This document shows, in pieces, positions 51,856-60,386 of a stretch of DNA of 64,000 bases (position 1 is its first letter; each line of letters opens with the position of its first letter). Both the position numbers and the translations under genes were made by a program. Under the pieces are notes generated by a model. That model worked only from the letters and a program-made list of their open reading frames with translations, was not told where the DNA came from and ran no database searches. Origin of the DNA: Fictibacillus fluitans (lineage in GTDB: Bacteria; Bacillota; Bacilli; Bacillales; Fictibacillaceae); NCBI RefSeq assembly GCF_030418125.1, contig NZ_JAUHTR010000003.1, positions 248,001 to 312,000 on the forward strand. The letters are read 5' to 3'.

Positions 51856-51960
51856 TACTGGCCGAAAAGCGAAAGTTACTGTCCAGAATCATCAGGTTAC
51901 TGGCCGAAATTCAAACTTTACTGGCTTGTTTCAAGAATTTACTGTCCGACCGGCTTAAAA
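51856..51960. repeat. Five tandem 21-bp repeats
   Basis: The core TTACTGKCC recurs at 51856, 51877, 51898, 51919 and 51940, exactly 21 bases apart. Conservation is strongest in the first nine bases of each unit. Read on the plus strand it would encode heptads starting YWP or YCP, but there is no start site or ribosome binding site. It lies between the CDF terminator and the end of the repeat-protein gene. Confidence 0.75.
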
Positions 51961-52584
51961 CATGCCAGGAGGGTAGTAATAAGGATAAAACACCTGCTGA
52001 GCTGGCTGTCCCTGCTGCTGCCCACCAGGCATACCGGGGAAAAGCCCGGGGATCTGAGGCATCTGCTGCTGCCCACCCTGTCCCTGTTGGGATTGTCCGC
52101 CTTGCTGTCCCTGCTGCTGCCCGCCGGGCATGCCGGGGAAAAGCCCGGGGATCTGAGGCATCTGCTGCTGCCCACCCTGTCCCTGTTGGGATTGTCCGCC
52201 TTGCTGTCCCTGCTGCTGCTGACCGCCAGGCATCCCGGGGAAAAGTCCTGGCATCTGAGGCATCTGCTGCTGTCCACCCTGTCCCTGCTGAGCTTGCCCG
52301 CCTTGCTGTCCCTGTTGCTGCTGCCCGCCAGGCATGCCGGGGAAAAGTCCTGGCATCTGGGGCATCTGCTGCTGTCCGCCTTGTCCCTGCTGAGCTTGTC
52401 CGCCTTGCTGTCCCTGTTGCATCTGCCCGCCGGGCATGCCGGGGAAAAGCCCGGGGATCTGAGGCATCTGCTGCTGTCCCTGAGGGTAAAAGCCATGAAA
52501 CCCGGGAGCCTGTTGGCCTGAGCCCTGACCGGGAAGTTGGGGAAACATTCTTGGGTTGGAATGCTGCCCATAAAATTCATTCAT
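51955..52584 (-). CDS. Gln/Gly/Pro repeat protein, possible spore-coat protein
   Basis: A 209-residue low-complexity protein. After MNEFYGQHSNPRMFPQLPG it carries five tandem units of 33-34 residues with core QMPQxPGLFPGMPGGQ and a Gln/Gly linker, ending in YPYYYPPGMF. It has almost no charged residues and no signal peptide. Such sequences occur in spore coat or exosporium proteins of Bacillus, but I cannot name a homologue. AAGGAGG lies seven bases before the ATG, which, together with the strand-specific pattern, shows this is the coding frame among several open ones. Confidence 0.75.
   Translation of the reverse strand: MNEFYGQHSNPRMFPQLPGQGSGQQAPGFHGFYPQGQQQMPQIPGLFPGMPGGQMQQGQQGGQAQQGQGGQQQMPQMPGLFPGMPGGQQQQGQQGGQAQQGQGGQQQMPQMPGLFPGMPGGQQQQGQQGGQSQQGQGGQQQMPQIPGLFPGMPGGQQQGQQGGQSQQGQGGQQQMPQIPGLFPGMPGGQQQGQPAQQVFYPYYYPPGMF
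52036..52490. repeat. Tandem DNA repeats of 99-102 bp
   Basis: The segment around GATCTGAGGCATCTGCTG recurs with spacing 99, 102, 102 and 102 bases (near 52051, 52150, 52252, 52354, 52456). It encodes the protein repeats and is probably variable in copy number between strains. Confidence 0.85.
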
Positions 52585-52780
52585 CCAAAAACCTCCTTAT
52601 TTTCACACTGAATATCCTATTCTTCCTTGAGCCGCGTGGACACTAATTCCAAAGATACAGAAAGAAAACAGGGCATTGGTCATAAGAATGATAGGGTTCA
52701 ATTTATGAAAAGGGGGAAATTTCAGAAGGAGGGGAAATTTGTAAGGGGTTTGCACCAATTAATAAAAGGGAGATGGCATT

Positions 52781-53266
52781 GTGAAGAAAATAGTAGCCAG
52801 TATGGTAATTGTTCTTTTGGCTTGGGGAATTTCCTTTTCTACCGCATCTGCCTCGGCACCCGGGTTTCATCATCCGGCCGACTGGGATAAAAACTCGATT
52901 TTGCGAAAAGACACCCGCGGGGTTGAAGTTAAAAACATGCAGTACATCATTAACGTTCTTCGATTTTACACCGATTCTTCCGTTATTGATTCGGATGGGA
53001 TTTTCGGTCCGAAAACAGAAGCGGCAGTAAAAAAATATCAAAAAACGCATAATTTAGTCGTTGACGGCGTGGTTGGGCCCAGAACGTGGGACAGCTTTTC
53101 TCAATATATTGAAAAAAGAGGAACCAACCGATACGGAGCAGGCGGGTACATGGCGCTAAGAGTTGAATGGAAGTACGATAGCAGCGATACCTATTCTCCG
53201 TCAAGGGCATATATTTATGGGAATGGCGAAACATTAACCGACTCGTACCGCTTATATGCCAATTAA
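52781..53266 (+). CDS. Secreted peptidoglycan-binding-domain protein
   Basis: A 161-residue exported protein. A signal peptide (1 to about 25, ending SASA) is followed by a PG_binding_1 three-helix domain (about 40-105) with the family pattern RGVEVKNMQ...GIFGPKTEAAVKKYQKTHNLVVDGVVGPRTWDSF. The last 55 residues (Gly/Tyr-rich, RVEWKYDSSDTYSPSRAYIYGNG) are strand-like and unknown. There is no catalytic domain. The GTG start follows AAGGGAG. It probably binds the wall or spore cortex. Confidence 0.82.
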   Translation: MKKIVASMVIVLLAWGISFSTASASAPGFHHPADWDKNSILRKDTRGVEVKNMQYIINVLRFYTDSSVIDSDGIFGPKTEAAVKKYQKTHNLVVDGVVGPRTWDSFSQYIEKRGTNRYGAGGYMALRVEWKYDSSDTYSPSRAYIYGNGETLTDSYRLYAN

Positions 53267-53333
53267 GGCAGGCAGGAAAATCCTTGCATATTTTCCTTCA
53301 CTTTAAACACCCTTCCGTTTTACATGCTTAATA

Positions 53334-53373
53334 AAAAGCTGTTCTTTTCAATTGGAAAAGAACAGCTTTTTCT
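53334..53373. terminator. Bidirectional terminator
   Basis: A perfect 16-bp stem AAAAGCTGTTCTTTTC / GAAAAGAACAGCTTTT between converging genes. Confidence 0.88.
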
Positions 53374-53377
53374 CTTT

Positions 53378-54247
53378 TTAAATACATGCTCTCCGGGGCG
53401 TTCCAGTGACTCTCCATAAAAGAGGCGCCGTTATTAATTCCTTGTTCACAAAAAACTCAGCCAGACTGTAATCATTTAAGATTAATGGTGGTTCAAGGTC
53501 CAGGGGGGCTCCGGCAGCGCCTGAAAGAACAAAATCAGTTCCCTGCCCAAGGGTAAAAGTGCCGTCCTTGTTTTTCCATATAAACTGTTCGTCATATGCA
53601 TGCACATGGCTGACCATTACTTTTTTGACACCATGCTGCTGAATCATATCAAAGAAAATATGGCTCTGAGTAGTATCCACCGGAAACCCGCCTAAATCCG
53701 CCCATCGTCCGATATTGGGCTGGGCATGCATAGCCAGGACGGTTTGCCGGGGACTGGTCATCAGTTGGCGCCGTAAATAATTCAATTCATTGTCTGTGAA
53801 TCCGTAGATTTTATTCCCGGGACTGATGATATTGTTAATGGCTATGGTTCTGAAATTAAACTTGAGCACATCTATAATCCAGTGAACTTTGCCGATCGTA
53901 GCACGGAAATTCGCCAGATTACTTTCCGGGATAGGTAATTCATCATGATTTCCTACACATACAAAAACAGGGATATCCTTTGCGATTCGTTTGACCACCC
54001 GGACAAAATCCTCCAGGTATTTCTTTTCTCCGGTGAATACGGTATCACCGCCATGAATAATAAAAAGGGGATCCAGGTCGACGGCTTTCTGTAATACCAG
54101 TTCAAATTCTCCACTCATGGTGAAACAATTATCTTCAGGGCCGCGGCCTCTGCTGTCTCCAAGAAAAACAAAGTTAAAGCCATGATTCCCCAGACAGCTG
54201 ATCCGCTCCTTCAGCAGTCTTTCCGAACGTTCATGTAAGGTTTGCAC
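53378..54247 (-). CDS. Metallophosphoesterase
   Basis: A 289-residue calcineurin-like phosphoesterase. The metal motifs are in order: FVFLGDSRGRG, IHGGDTVF, VGNHDE, LAMHAQP and VSHVHAYDE. The first motif has GDSRG instead of the usual GDxHG. The GTG at 54247 is chosen because GGAGG lies nine bases upstream; the ATG at 54271 precedes that site. There is no signal peptide. The substrate is unknown. It is transcribed alone. Confidence 0.82.
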   Translation of the reverse strand: MQTLHERSERLLKERISCLGNHGFNFVFLGDSRGRGPEDNCFTMSGEFELVLQKAVDLDPLFIIHGGDTVFTGEKKYLEDFVRVVKRIAKDIPVFVCVGNHDELPIPESNLANFRATIGKVHWIIDVLKFNFRTIAINNIISPGNKIYGFTDNELNYLRRQLMTSPRQTVLAMHAQPNIGRWADLGGFPVDTTQSHIFFDMIQQHGVKKVMVSHVHAYDEQFIWKNKDGTFTLGQGTDFVLSGAAGAPLDLEPPLILNDYSLAEFFVNKELITAPLLWRVTGTPRRACI

Positions 54248-54333
54248 GTTTATATACCTCCAGAAAAACAATCTGCACGTTAAATGAAAGCTATGATGTC
54301 ACTATATGTAGGAGCGCCTTATCGGTGCTTTTA

Positions 54334-54366
54334 CAAAAAAAACCGCCTTCAGCATGTGCTAAAGGC
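54334..54366 (-). terminator. Terminator of the MFS-regulator operon
   Basis: On the minus strand GCCTTTAGC-ACAT-GCTGAAGGC, followed by GGTTTTTTTTG. Confidence 0.8.
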
Positions 54367-54374
54367 AGCTATAT

Positions 54375-55028
54375 TTATTTCTCTTCCTCGTTTTCGGTTA
54401 CGACTCCTAGTTCTTCTGCGTCCTCAATCCGGTAACTGAGCAAAACGTACTGGTAGGTACCGACTTTGTTTGCTTCTTCTTCAGAGGTAAAGGAGCGTTC
54501 GGGCCATTCGTAGTCTTTCTTTTCATTTTTACCGAGTGCTTTCATGATGGCAGGAAAGGATTCTCTCCATTCTTTGGCAGTCATGCGGTCACTGGAGGAA
54601 TTAATGGTAACGTGATACGGCATTTCATTGAGTTCTTCGCCATGCTTTCTTTCTTCCCGCAGCTTGGCGAGCGACTTTTCGTATAGCTTCAGTGCGGGTT
54701 CAATGAGCCGGTACGTTAGGGAAAGAGCTACCTCCGGCTGTTCCGCCTGTGCCTGTAAATCTCCGCGGTATAATACATCGTCCATATTGATGGTTTGATA
54801 ATATTTCTCCACCAAGTTGCCCAGCTGCTTTGTTTCGGCCACTGCCAAAAGCTCGGCATCCTCAAGCTTTTTTACATGATAATAAAGTCTTGAAGGATGT
54901 TCATTTAATTCAGCAGCCAGCTGTTTAACGGTGATCGGCTGTTCGGAAGCAAGATGAAGAATCCTCAGGCGTCTGGGATCAGAAAAAATCTTCATTAAAT
55001 CGATTGACTGTGTTTTCCATTGTGCCAC
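54375..55028 (-). CDS. ArsR-like winged-helix regulator
   Basis: A 217-residue regulator. The N-terminal winged helix (about 5-80) has LMKIFSDPRRLRILHLASEQPITVKQLAAELNEHPSRLYYHVKKLEDAELL, typical of ArsR/HTH_20 proteins. An acidic helical C-terminal part follows without recognisable ligand motif. A GTG at 55028 with AGGTGGG seven bases upstream is preferred to the GTG at 55040. It lies 63 bp behind the MFS pump gene and is probably its regulator. Confidence 0.8.
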   Translation of the reverse strand: MAQWKTQSIDLMKIFSDPRRLRILHLASEQPITVKQLAAELNEHPSRLYYHVKKLEDAELLAVAETKQLGNLVEKYYQTINMDDVLYRGDLQAQAEQPEVALSLTYRLIEPALKLYEKSLAKLREERKHGEELNEMPYHVTINSSSDRMTAKEWRESFPAIMKALGKNEKKDYEWPERSFTSEEEANKVGTYQYVLLSYRIEDAEELGVVTENEEEK

Positions 55029-55091
55029 GTTATATCCCACCTAAACATTGTGTTACTAAAAAGAATACCACAATTCAAAGGTTGTACGTGA

Positions 55092-56351
55092 CTAATCAAT
55101 GGTGCGAATGATTTTGCTCCTCCAAAGAACAGTTAGGACAAAAAGGGTAAGGGCGATGCTTGAGTACAAAATAATCATGTCGATTGGAAGGCCGCTCGAG
55201 AGCAGGGCAGAAACAAGGGCAAAGGAAAGCGGTATAAAGCCCATCGAGGCAGTTGACATCAAACTTTGGACTCTTCCCATCATCCGTTTCTCCGTCATCT
55301 CCTGAACCAGAGAAGGAGCAATGATATTGGAAATGGACAGGCAGATTCCGGCAAGCGACAAGATCAGGATTCCGTGCCACAAGGCGGTCATTTGGCTGAG
55401 AAAGATATTTAAGAATGAAAGTACGGCAATCAGTGAAAGGCTGATGATTGGCCGTTTACTTTTGATGTTCAGTATGCCGGTAAGAAAAGCCCCCGCCACC
55501 ATCCCAAGCGCCAGCGAGCTTTCCAGATAACTTAGGGACAGAACATCCCCTTTCAGCTGCTGATCCACCATTAAAGGCAGTCCAATATTCAAGGGACCGA
55601 CAAGCAGCAAATTAACGAAGATGGAAGTGAACATGGTGAGCAGCAGATAGGGGACCGTCCTGACGTAAATAATTCCTTCCTTCAGCTGCCTGAACACCGG
55701 CTCTTTCTGCTTGCTGACAGTGGACGGGTTTTCAGGATGGCGGATTTGACCGATTAGTATGCTGCTGCAGAATAGCAACATGGAGGTGCATACAAAGACA
55801 CCGAAAAACGAGCCGAATTTAATCATAAAACCTGCGATGACCGGACCCGTCAGCAATGAAAGCTGATTGGTCGTCTGCACGAGAGAGTTGGCGCGGACGA
55901 TCTGCTCTTTTTTAACAAGGGTGGGAAGCATAGACTGGTTGGCAGGCCAGAAAAAAGCGTCTAGAACGCCAAAAAGAAGAGCAAAAGCACCAAGAAGGTA
56001 AAGGTTCATACTGTGGTTCAGGATAAGTACAGCCAATCCAAGAACCAGCAGTCCCCTGGTTGAATTTGTGATTAAAATTATGTGGGACCGCTTTATACTG
56101 TCAGCCATTACTCCTCCAACGGCCATGAGCAACACACGGGGGATGGTGGTGAGCATCATTATAATTCCCAGCTTGGAAGGCGCTTTTAGTGCCTGAAGAA
56201 CAAACCATGTTTCTGAGATTAAGTAAATCGAGAAGGATAATCCCGTAAAGATGCTGGCAATCCACAGAAATAAAAATTGCCGGTTGGCGAGGATGCCTCC
56301 GAATCTTTGTTTTCTTACCATCCTTTGTTCTTGGGCCAAAGTGGTCGCCAT
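55092..56351 (-). CDS. MFS transporter (drug/macrolide efflux type)
   Basis: A 419-residue protein with twelve hydrophobic segments. It resembles the MefA/enterobactin-exporter branch: FLFLWIASIFTGLSFSIYLIS in helix 1, the motif A-like GGVMADSIKRSHIILI, and FFWPANQSMLPTLVKKEQIVRANSL between helices 4 and 5. AAGGAGA precedes the ATG. It is the first gene of an operon with the ArsR-like regulator. The substrate is unknown. Confidence 0.82.
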   Translation of the reverse strand: MATTLAQEQRMVRKQRFGGILANRQFLFLWIASIFTGLSFSIYLISETWFVLQALKAPSKLGIIMMLTTIPRVLLMAVGGVMADSIKRSHIILITNSTRGLLVLGLAVLILNHSMNLYLLGAFALLFGVLDAFFWPANQSMLPTLVKKEQIVRANSLVQTTNQLSLLTGPVIAGFMIKFGSFFGVFVCTSMLLFCSSILIGQIRHPENPSTVSKQKEPVFRQLKEGIIYVRTVPYLLLTMFTSIFVNLLLVGPLNIGLPLMVDQQLKGDVLSLSYLESSLALGMVAGAFLTGILNIKSKRPIISLSLIAVLSFLNIFLSQMTALWHGILILSLAGICLSISNIIAPSLVQEMTEKRMMGRVQSLMSTASMGFIPLSFALVSALLSSGLPIDMIILYSSIALTLFVLTVLWRSKIIRTID

Positions 56352-56434
56352 TATTAAATCTCCTTCCTACTAAAATATTATTTATTGTTAAAATTTATTT
56401 TAATGGTAAAAATCAATTTAGTGAACAAAAATCG

Positions 56435-56443
56435 TTCGACAAA
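56435..56443. promoter_or_regulatory. Perfect Spo0A-box match
   Basis: TTCGACAAA (reverse complement TTTGTCGAA) lies between the divergent MFS and hydrolase genes. A single nine-base match may be chance. Confidence 0.25.
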
Positions 56444-56518
56444 TGGCAAAAAGGAATTTTGTAAAGGAACAGAGAATGTTGTTTTAGTATAGAAGACGAA
56501 AGAGCAGAGAGAAGGATA

Positions 56519-57379
56519 ATGATGACCACTTGGAAGACATTGATGATTCCAACAAAAAGGGGCATTTTTGAAGTGTTCAGTAAAGGGGAAGGTGCGCCGT
56601 TATGTGTATCCCACCTTTATTCAGAATTCAATGAAACAGGGGACCGTTTTGCTGACACGTTCACAGAGTCGCATCAGGTATTTCTGATTAACCTGAGAGA
56701 AGCGGGAAGATCAGAAGCGGCTCATGAACCACATCAGCTTAGCATGATTGAAACTGTACTGGATCTTGAAGCGGTAAGAGAAGAACTCGGTTATCCCGTC
56801 TGGCATTATGCGGGACATTCCACAGGAGGAATGCTGGGACTGGTATATGGAATATGGCATTCTGAATCCCTTGAATCTTTAATCATAGCCAGTGCGGCGG
56901 CACGAGAATATGCGTCTTCATCCCCTTTTTGCATTTATCATCCGGAGCATCCGCAATTTGCAAACATGCAGTCGCTGATTGAGCAATTAAAAACAAATCT
57001 CCCGGCTGATGAAAGAAACCATTTGGCCAGAGAACGGACTAAATTATCGCTGTATGAGCCTGTAAGATATGATGAGTATTTTTCAGGAGATGTCCATAAA
57101 TCCATGTCCGCTCGGCGGATGGAGTTCTTCTCAAGGGAGATCCTCCTTTTTGATGTAACTAGGCAGCTGTATAAAATCAGTACCCGAACGCTTGTAGCTT
57201 GCGGGCTCCACGATGTTCAGTGTCCGTTTGCTTTCTCAAGGGAAATGGCGGAACTTATTCCCGATGTGCAGCTTGCTGTTTTTGATTACAGCAATCATTA
57301 TCCTTTTTTGGAAGAGAAGGAAGCCTTCCAAAGTGTGATCAACAAATTTTATCAGCAAAAGACAGTAGGGGAAGGCTGA
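56519..57379 (+). CDS. Alpha/beta hydrolase
   Basis: A 286-residue alpha/beta-hydrolase fold enzyme. The nucleophile elbow is HYAGHSTGGMLGL (Ser about residue 100), the acid is probably in VACGLHDVQCP, and the catalytic His in DYSNHYPFLE. It is closest in style to proline iminopeptidase or haloperoxidase-like hydrolases. AGAAGGA precedes the ATG. Its stop codon overlaps the start of the acetyltransferase gene, so they form one translated unit. The substrate is unknown. Confidence 0.85.
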   Translation: MMTTWKTLMIPTKRGIFEVFSKGEGAPLCVSHLYSEFNETGDRFADTFTESHQVFLINLREAGRSEAAHEPHQLSMIETVLDLEAVREELGYPVWHYAGHSTGGMLGLVYGIWHSESLESLIIASAAAREYASSSPFCIYHPEHPQFANMQSLIEQLKTNLPADERNHLARERTKLSLYEPVRYDEYFSGDVHKSMSARRMEFFSREILLFDVTRQLYKISTRTLVACGLHDVQCPFAFSREMAELIPDVQLAVFDYSNHYPFLEEKEAFQSVINKFYQQKTVGEG

Positions 57380-58092
57380 TGAAAGTGAAAGATGGAACCC
57401 CGGAATATATTCTGATTGAACCTACAGAGGAAATAGTGGAAATAAACGAGTGGAAAAAGGGGATAGTAGCGGTCCTCCAAAAGGCTGAAATAGAGGATGT
57501 CAATAGAGTAGGAATAACGCTTCATCGCAATCACCAAGATTTTGAGCAACGCTCCGATTACTTAATTCGTTCTGGTTTTGAGCATTATGCATCAAAAGTC
57601 GATGTGTATCGCGAATTGGATGACATGGAAGAGTACCATCCCTATACGTGGCGAACACTTGAAGATCACCGATGTACTGAAGAAGGTTTTATGGAGTTAT
57701 GGGGAATGTGTATGCAGGGATCGGATAATGCAGCATCAACTCTGTCGATGGAGCAGCATCTTCAGTCGGTTAAGCTTGAGCTTGGCTTCAGATGGAAACA
57801 TTCCTGCAGGATTTTTTATCAAGAAGATCAGCCAATCGGAATAGCCATCCCCCATATCGAACAGGGTACAACAACTGAGGGACGATTGTTTTACTTTGGG
57901 GTGCTTCAAGGCATCCGGTCAAAAGGAACAGGAACATGTATGCACAGACAGGCGCTGACCTGTTTAAAGGAGATGGGTGCGAAATATTATGTTGGAAGCA
58001 CACATCAGAAAAATTTAAAGATGCAGCGCGTGTTCCAAAAAAACGGCTGTCATATAACTGGCTGTACAGAAAGCTATTATAAATATTATTAA
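57379..58092 (+). CDS. GNAT-family N-acetyltransferase
   Basis: The 237-residue protein has a C-terminal GNAT domain (about 90-235). The acetyl-CoA pyrophosphate loop is GIRSKGTGTCMHRQAL, followed by KYYVGSTHQKNLKMQRVFQKNGC. The N-terminal 90 residues, with a segment VGITLHRNHQDFEQRSDYLIRSGFEH, could be a degenerate first GNAT module. It overlaps the hydrolase stop by one base (TGATG). The substrate is unknown. Confidence 0.85.
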   Translation: MKVKDGTPEYILIEPTEEIVEINEWKKGIVAVLQKAEIEDVNRVGITLHRNHQDFEQRSDYLIRSGFEHYASKVDVYRELDDMEEYHPYTWRTLEDHRCTEEGFMELWGMCMQGSDNAASTLSMEQHLQSVKLELGFRWKHSCRIFYQEDQPIGIAIPHIEQGTTTEGRLFYFGVLQGIRSKGTGTCMHRQALTCLKEMGAKYYVGSTHQKNLKMQRVFQKNGCHITGCTESYYKYY

Positions 58093-58099
58093 AGAATAA

Positions 58100-58130
58100 A
58101 AAAACAGCCCGCCAAAAAAGGCGGGCTGCT
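58100..58130. terminator. Terminator between the GNAT and M50-like genes
   Basis: CAGCCCGCC pairs with GGCGGGCTG over a six-base loop. An A-run on the left gives a good T-tail for the leftward transcript. Confidence 0.8.
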
Positions 58131-58135
58131 GTATG

Positions 58136-58627
58136 TTAATCAGCAGGATGGCTTTTTAACTCGATGCCTTTAAGCGTATTCAGGGCTGCAAGTCCGTCGC
58201 TCGGACAACCGCTTGACTGTTCCATCGGCATTAGAGAAAAGAATACATAGTAAAACGAGAAGTACGTAAATTGATAAAAGAATAGGTTTGCCTCCAAGAT
58301 GCCTTGAAGAACGAGAGAGTTCAATAAAAGAATGGCTGCCAGATTAAAAAGAGAGCCGCCAAGGTAAACGAGAACTTTGGAATATTTGCCGCCTTCTTTT
58401 AATGACACATATTCACACCAGCCATCGTAAAAGTAGAGTTTACGGATGCGAAGAGGTCCTACTTTCATTAGCACATTTCCTGTACCTACGTGCATCCGGA
58501 CCTTTCCGCCAAAAATACGGGCAAAAAAATAGTGACCAAATTCATGCAGTAAAGTCACACCAGGTAATACCAAAAAGAATGAAAAGAAAAATTTCCAGAT
58601 TTCTGTGAAGCCAAACAAAGCAGCCAT
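58136..58627 (-). CDS. M50-like membrane metalloprotease
   Basis: A protein of about 163 residues with four hydrophobic segments. HEFGH sits in the second half of helix 1 (LPGVTLLHEFGHYFFARIFGG), as in site-2 proteases such as SpoIVFB. A late MPMEQSSGCPSDG could be the NPDG-type motif, with Asp as third zinc ligand. It lacks PDZ or CBS domains. The start is uncertain: ATG 58627 and TTG 58618 both follow AAGGGAG, while the frame upstream to 58741 overlaps the preceding terminator and is rejected. Substrate unknown. Confidence 0.7.
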   Translation of the reverse strand: MAALFGFTEIWKFFFSFFLVLPGVTLLHEFGHYFFARIFGGKVRMHVGTGNVLMKVGPLRIRKLYFYDGWCEYVSLKEGGKYSKVLVYLGGSLFNLAAILLLNSLVLQGILEANLFFYQFTYFSFYYVFFSLMPMEQSSGCPSDGLAALNTLKGIELKSHPAD

Positions 58628-58702
58628 CTCCCTTACAGTGTTACATGCTTTATCTTTCTTCCTTAAAACCGCTTTAAGCAAACATGTAATTTCCTCCATA
58701 TG

Positions 58703-58731
58703 AAAAAAGCCCGGCAGATCACCTGCCGGGC
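58703..58731 (-). terminator. Terminator of the small membrane protein gene
   Basis: GCCCGGCAG-GTGAT-CTGCCGGGC followed by TTTTTTC on the minus strand, separating the 92-residue gene from the M50-like gene. Confidence 0.85.
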
Positions 58732-58749
58732 TTTCGTACATTTTATTTA

Positions 58750-59028
58750 TTAACCTTGGAATAGTGCCGAATGAAGAACTTCATTGGAAGCTGAAATAAC
58801 ATTGAACATAAATGCGCCCCACCAAAGCATGCGGCCACGGGATGATACTTTTCTCCAGCGTGCACCTTTGCCATGCTCTTTAAAATAAATAAGGGCAGCT
58901 AATGCCGTAATATTAAAGAAAATCATGCTCCACCGGGCAACTGCCATGTACGCCGGGCTGACCAATCCGCCAGCAAGAAGCAATCCGTTGATTAGAAATA
59001 GCATATAGAAAAATGGAAGACTTTTCAT
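58750..59028 (-). CDS. Small membrane protein, 92 residues
   Basis: A 92-residue protein with three hydrophobic helices (about 5-25, 28-49, 66-85) separated by a short basic loop KEHGKGARWRKVSSRGR. No family is recognised. GAGAGAGTG precedes the ATG. It is transcribed alone, ending in a strong terminator. Confidence 0.65.
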   Translation of the reverse strand: MKSLPFFYMLFLINGLLLAGGLVSPAYMAVARWSMIFFNITALAALIYFKEHGKGARWRKVSSRGRMLWWGAFMFNVISASNEVLHSALFQG

Positions 59029-59149
59029 GTCATCACTCTCTCCAATTGATGATCAAATCCTCATTTATTCTATCACCCTGACCATGGATTTGGAATGGGT
59101 TTGTGCAATGGTTAACAATGTTGACACAATTGATGGAGAGAAGAAACAG

Positions 59150-60022
59150 TTACCTTTTTTTCTGAGGAAGATTGATCACATCTGAAGAAGAAATCATGAC
59201 CATAATGCTCCCGCCGTAAGCCTTTGCACGGATCAGGATAGGCTGGTTAAAACGGTTTTGAAAACGGAAATCAGGACCATACCAGCTTACGGTCGCATCC
59301 CGGCCTTTCGGAACATAGGGAACCCTGCGGGTATGGGAATAGCGCTGGACAATATGCAGTCCGGCGCGGTCCACTGCATTGAACAGCGTGGAAGACACCT
59401 GACAGATGCCGCCGCCGACTCCTTCGGACAGTTCACCGCGGACAATCACCGGAGCCCGCATATATCCTTTTGCCTTTGTCCGGTTTCCAACCACCTTATT
59501 GAAGGAGAAGGTTTCCCCGGGAAAAACGACGTGATTGTCAATCGCTTTGGCAGCCAGTGAAATATTATGAATTCGAGCGGCTTTGGAGCGGTTAAAGTAC
59601 GTCATATACTGGCCGAGATGATTGGTCCGTATGTTTCCGAGCAGTTCACTGTCAACCCGGGGGTGGACCGTCAAACTCGGAATTTCTATTTTTGCGGGAC
59701 CTTTACTGAAGAACTCTGCATAAAATTGATCCCTGAACGCACCCCGATAGAGCTTAGAACCATTTTGTCCAGGAGAAATTCCTCCGTAATCATTGATTCG
59801 TGCGTTGATGGGCGGACGGTACACCTGCCCTTCCAGCTTATCCGTAAAATGCTTAAGTTTTTCGGTATCAATAACAGGGGTCCCTGGAAGCGGAACCATA
59901 AAATCCTTACGCTGTATAATGGCGATTGTCTGTCCCTGCTGCACAAGTGAGATGCTGTCCGGCGGGTTGACAGGGACTGGCTGCACAAGCAGAAGTATAC
60001 TCGTTAACCAAGAAAGTAACAT
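59150..60022 (-). CDS. VanW-family protein
   Basis: A 290-residue exported protein. An N-terminal hydrophobic segment is followed by a variable region (about 25-130) and the VanW domain (about 145-275), with the family motif FPGETFSFNKVVGNRTKAKGY, GGGICQVSSTLFNAVDRAGL and HTRRVPYVPKGRDATVSW. Its function is unknown; relatives (B. subtilis YoaR) are linked to wall binding. TTGGGAGG precedes the ATG. The upstream 195 bp to the S-box holds no other visible element. Confidence 0.88.
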   Translation of the reverse strand: MLLSWLTSILLLVQPVPVNPPDSISLVQQGQTIAIIQRKDFMVPLPGTPVIDTEKLKHFTDKLEGQVYRPPINARINDYGGISPGQNGSKLYRGAFRDQFYAEFFSKGPAKIEIPSLTVHPRVDSELLGNIRTNHLGQYMTYFNRSKAARIHNISLAAKAIDNHVVFPGETFSFNKVVGNRTKAKGYMRAPVIVRGELSEGVGGGICQVSSTLFNAVDRAGLHIVQRYSHTRRVPYVPKGRDATVSWYGPDFRFQNRFNQPILIRAKAYGGSIMVMISSSDVINLPQKKR

Positions 60023-60217
60023 AGTCGAAAACCTCCCAACAAATAGTATGGGATAGGGGCATATGTTTTATGTGGAGATTTTGGAGCTGGCCACCAGGGG
60101 TTAAATTCACTATTTTTAGATTTTTTTGAAAAACGCATTGACTTTCAATAGAAGACCTGTTTTAATTACAAGTAATCCGATAAGGATTATCTTTTATTCA
60201 AAAAACTACATACTCTA

Positions 60218-60386
60218 TCTTATTAAGAGAGGTGGAGGGAATTGGCCCTTTGAAACCTCGGCAGCGGACTCTTTCAATTGAAGAGAACTGTGCCAAATCC
60301 AACAAGCCGCAAGCTTGGATGATAAGAGAAGCATGAACTTCACTTCTTCTTTCCGTCCCTTTGGCACGTTGGAAGAAGTTTTTTTA
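60218..60386 (+). promoter_or_regulatory. SAM-I riboswitch (S-box) with terminator
   Basis: CTTAT (60219) pairs with GATAAGA (60321-60327). In between is the S-box core GAGAGGTGGAGGGAATTGG, CCTCGGCAGCGGACTC and the third hairpin. The terminator stem ACTTCTTC (60342-60349) / GAAGAAGT (60372-60379) with seven T residues follows. It is nearly identical to the aptamer at 30201. High SAM should shut off the ssu-like operon. The 489-bp gap from 60023 contains only this element. Confidence 0.92.

Noticed and set aside
51856-52490. Possible CRISPR array
   Set aside because: The 21-bp units have no conserved repeat plus unique spacer structure, and the 102-bp units are coding repeats. No cas genes are present.
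51747-52646. Long open frames on the plus strand over the repeat region
   Set aside because: They arise from the GC-rich tandem repeats. They have no ribosome binding site, run through the CDF terminator and the 21-bp repeats, and read as low-complexity Ala/Leu-rich sequence. The minus frame has a strong start.
58628-58741. N-terminal extension of the M50-like protein
   Set aside because: It overlaps the terminator hairpin of the preceding gene and contains no ribosome binding site at its ATG.
60335-60360. A third TGAACTT...CGTC match
   Set aside because: The spacing is 13 rather than 14, and it lies within the S-box terminator, so it is probably coincidental.
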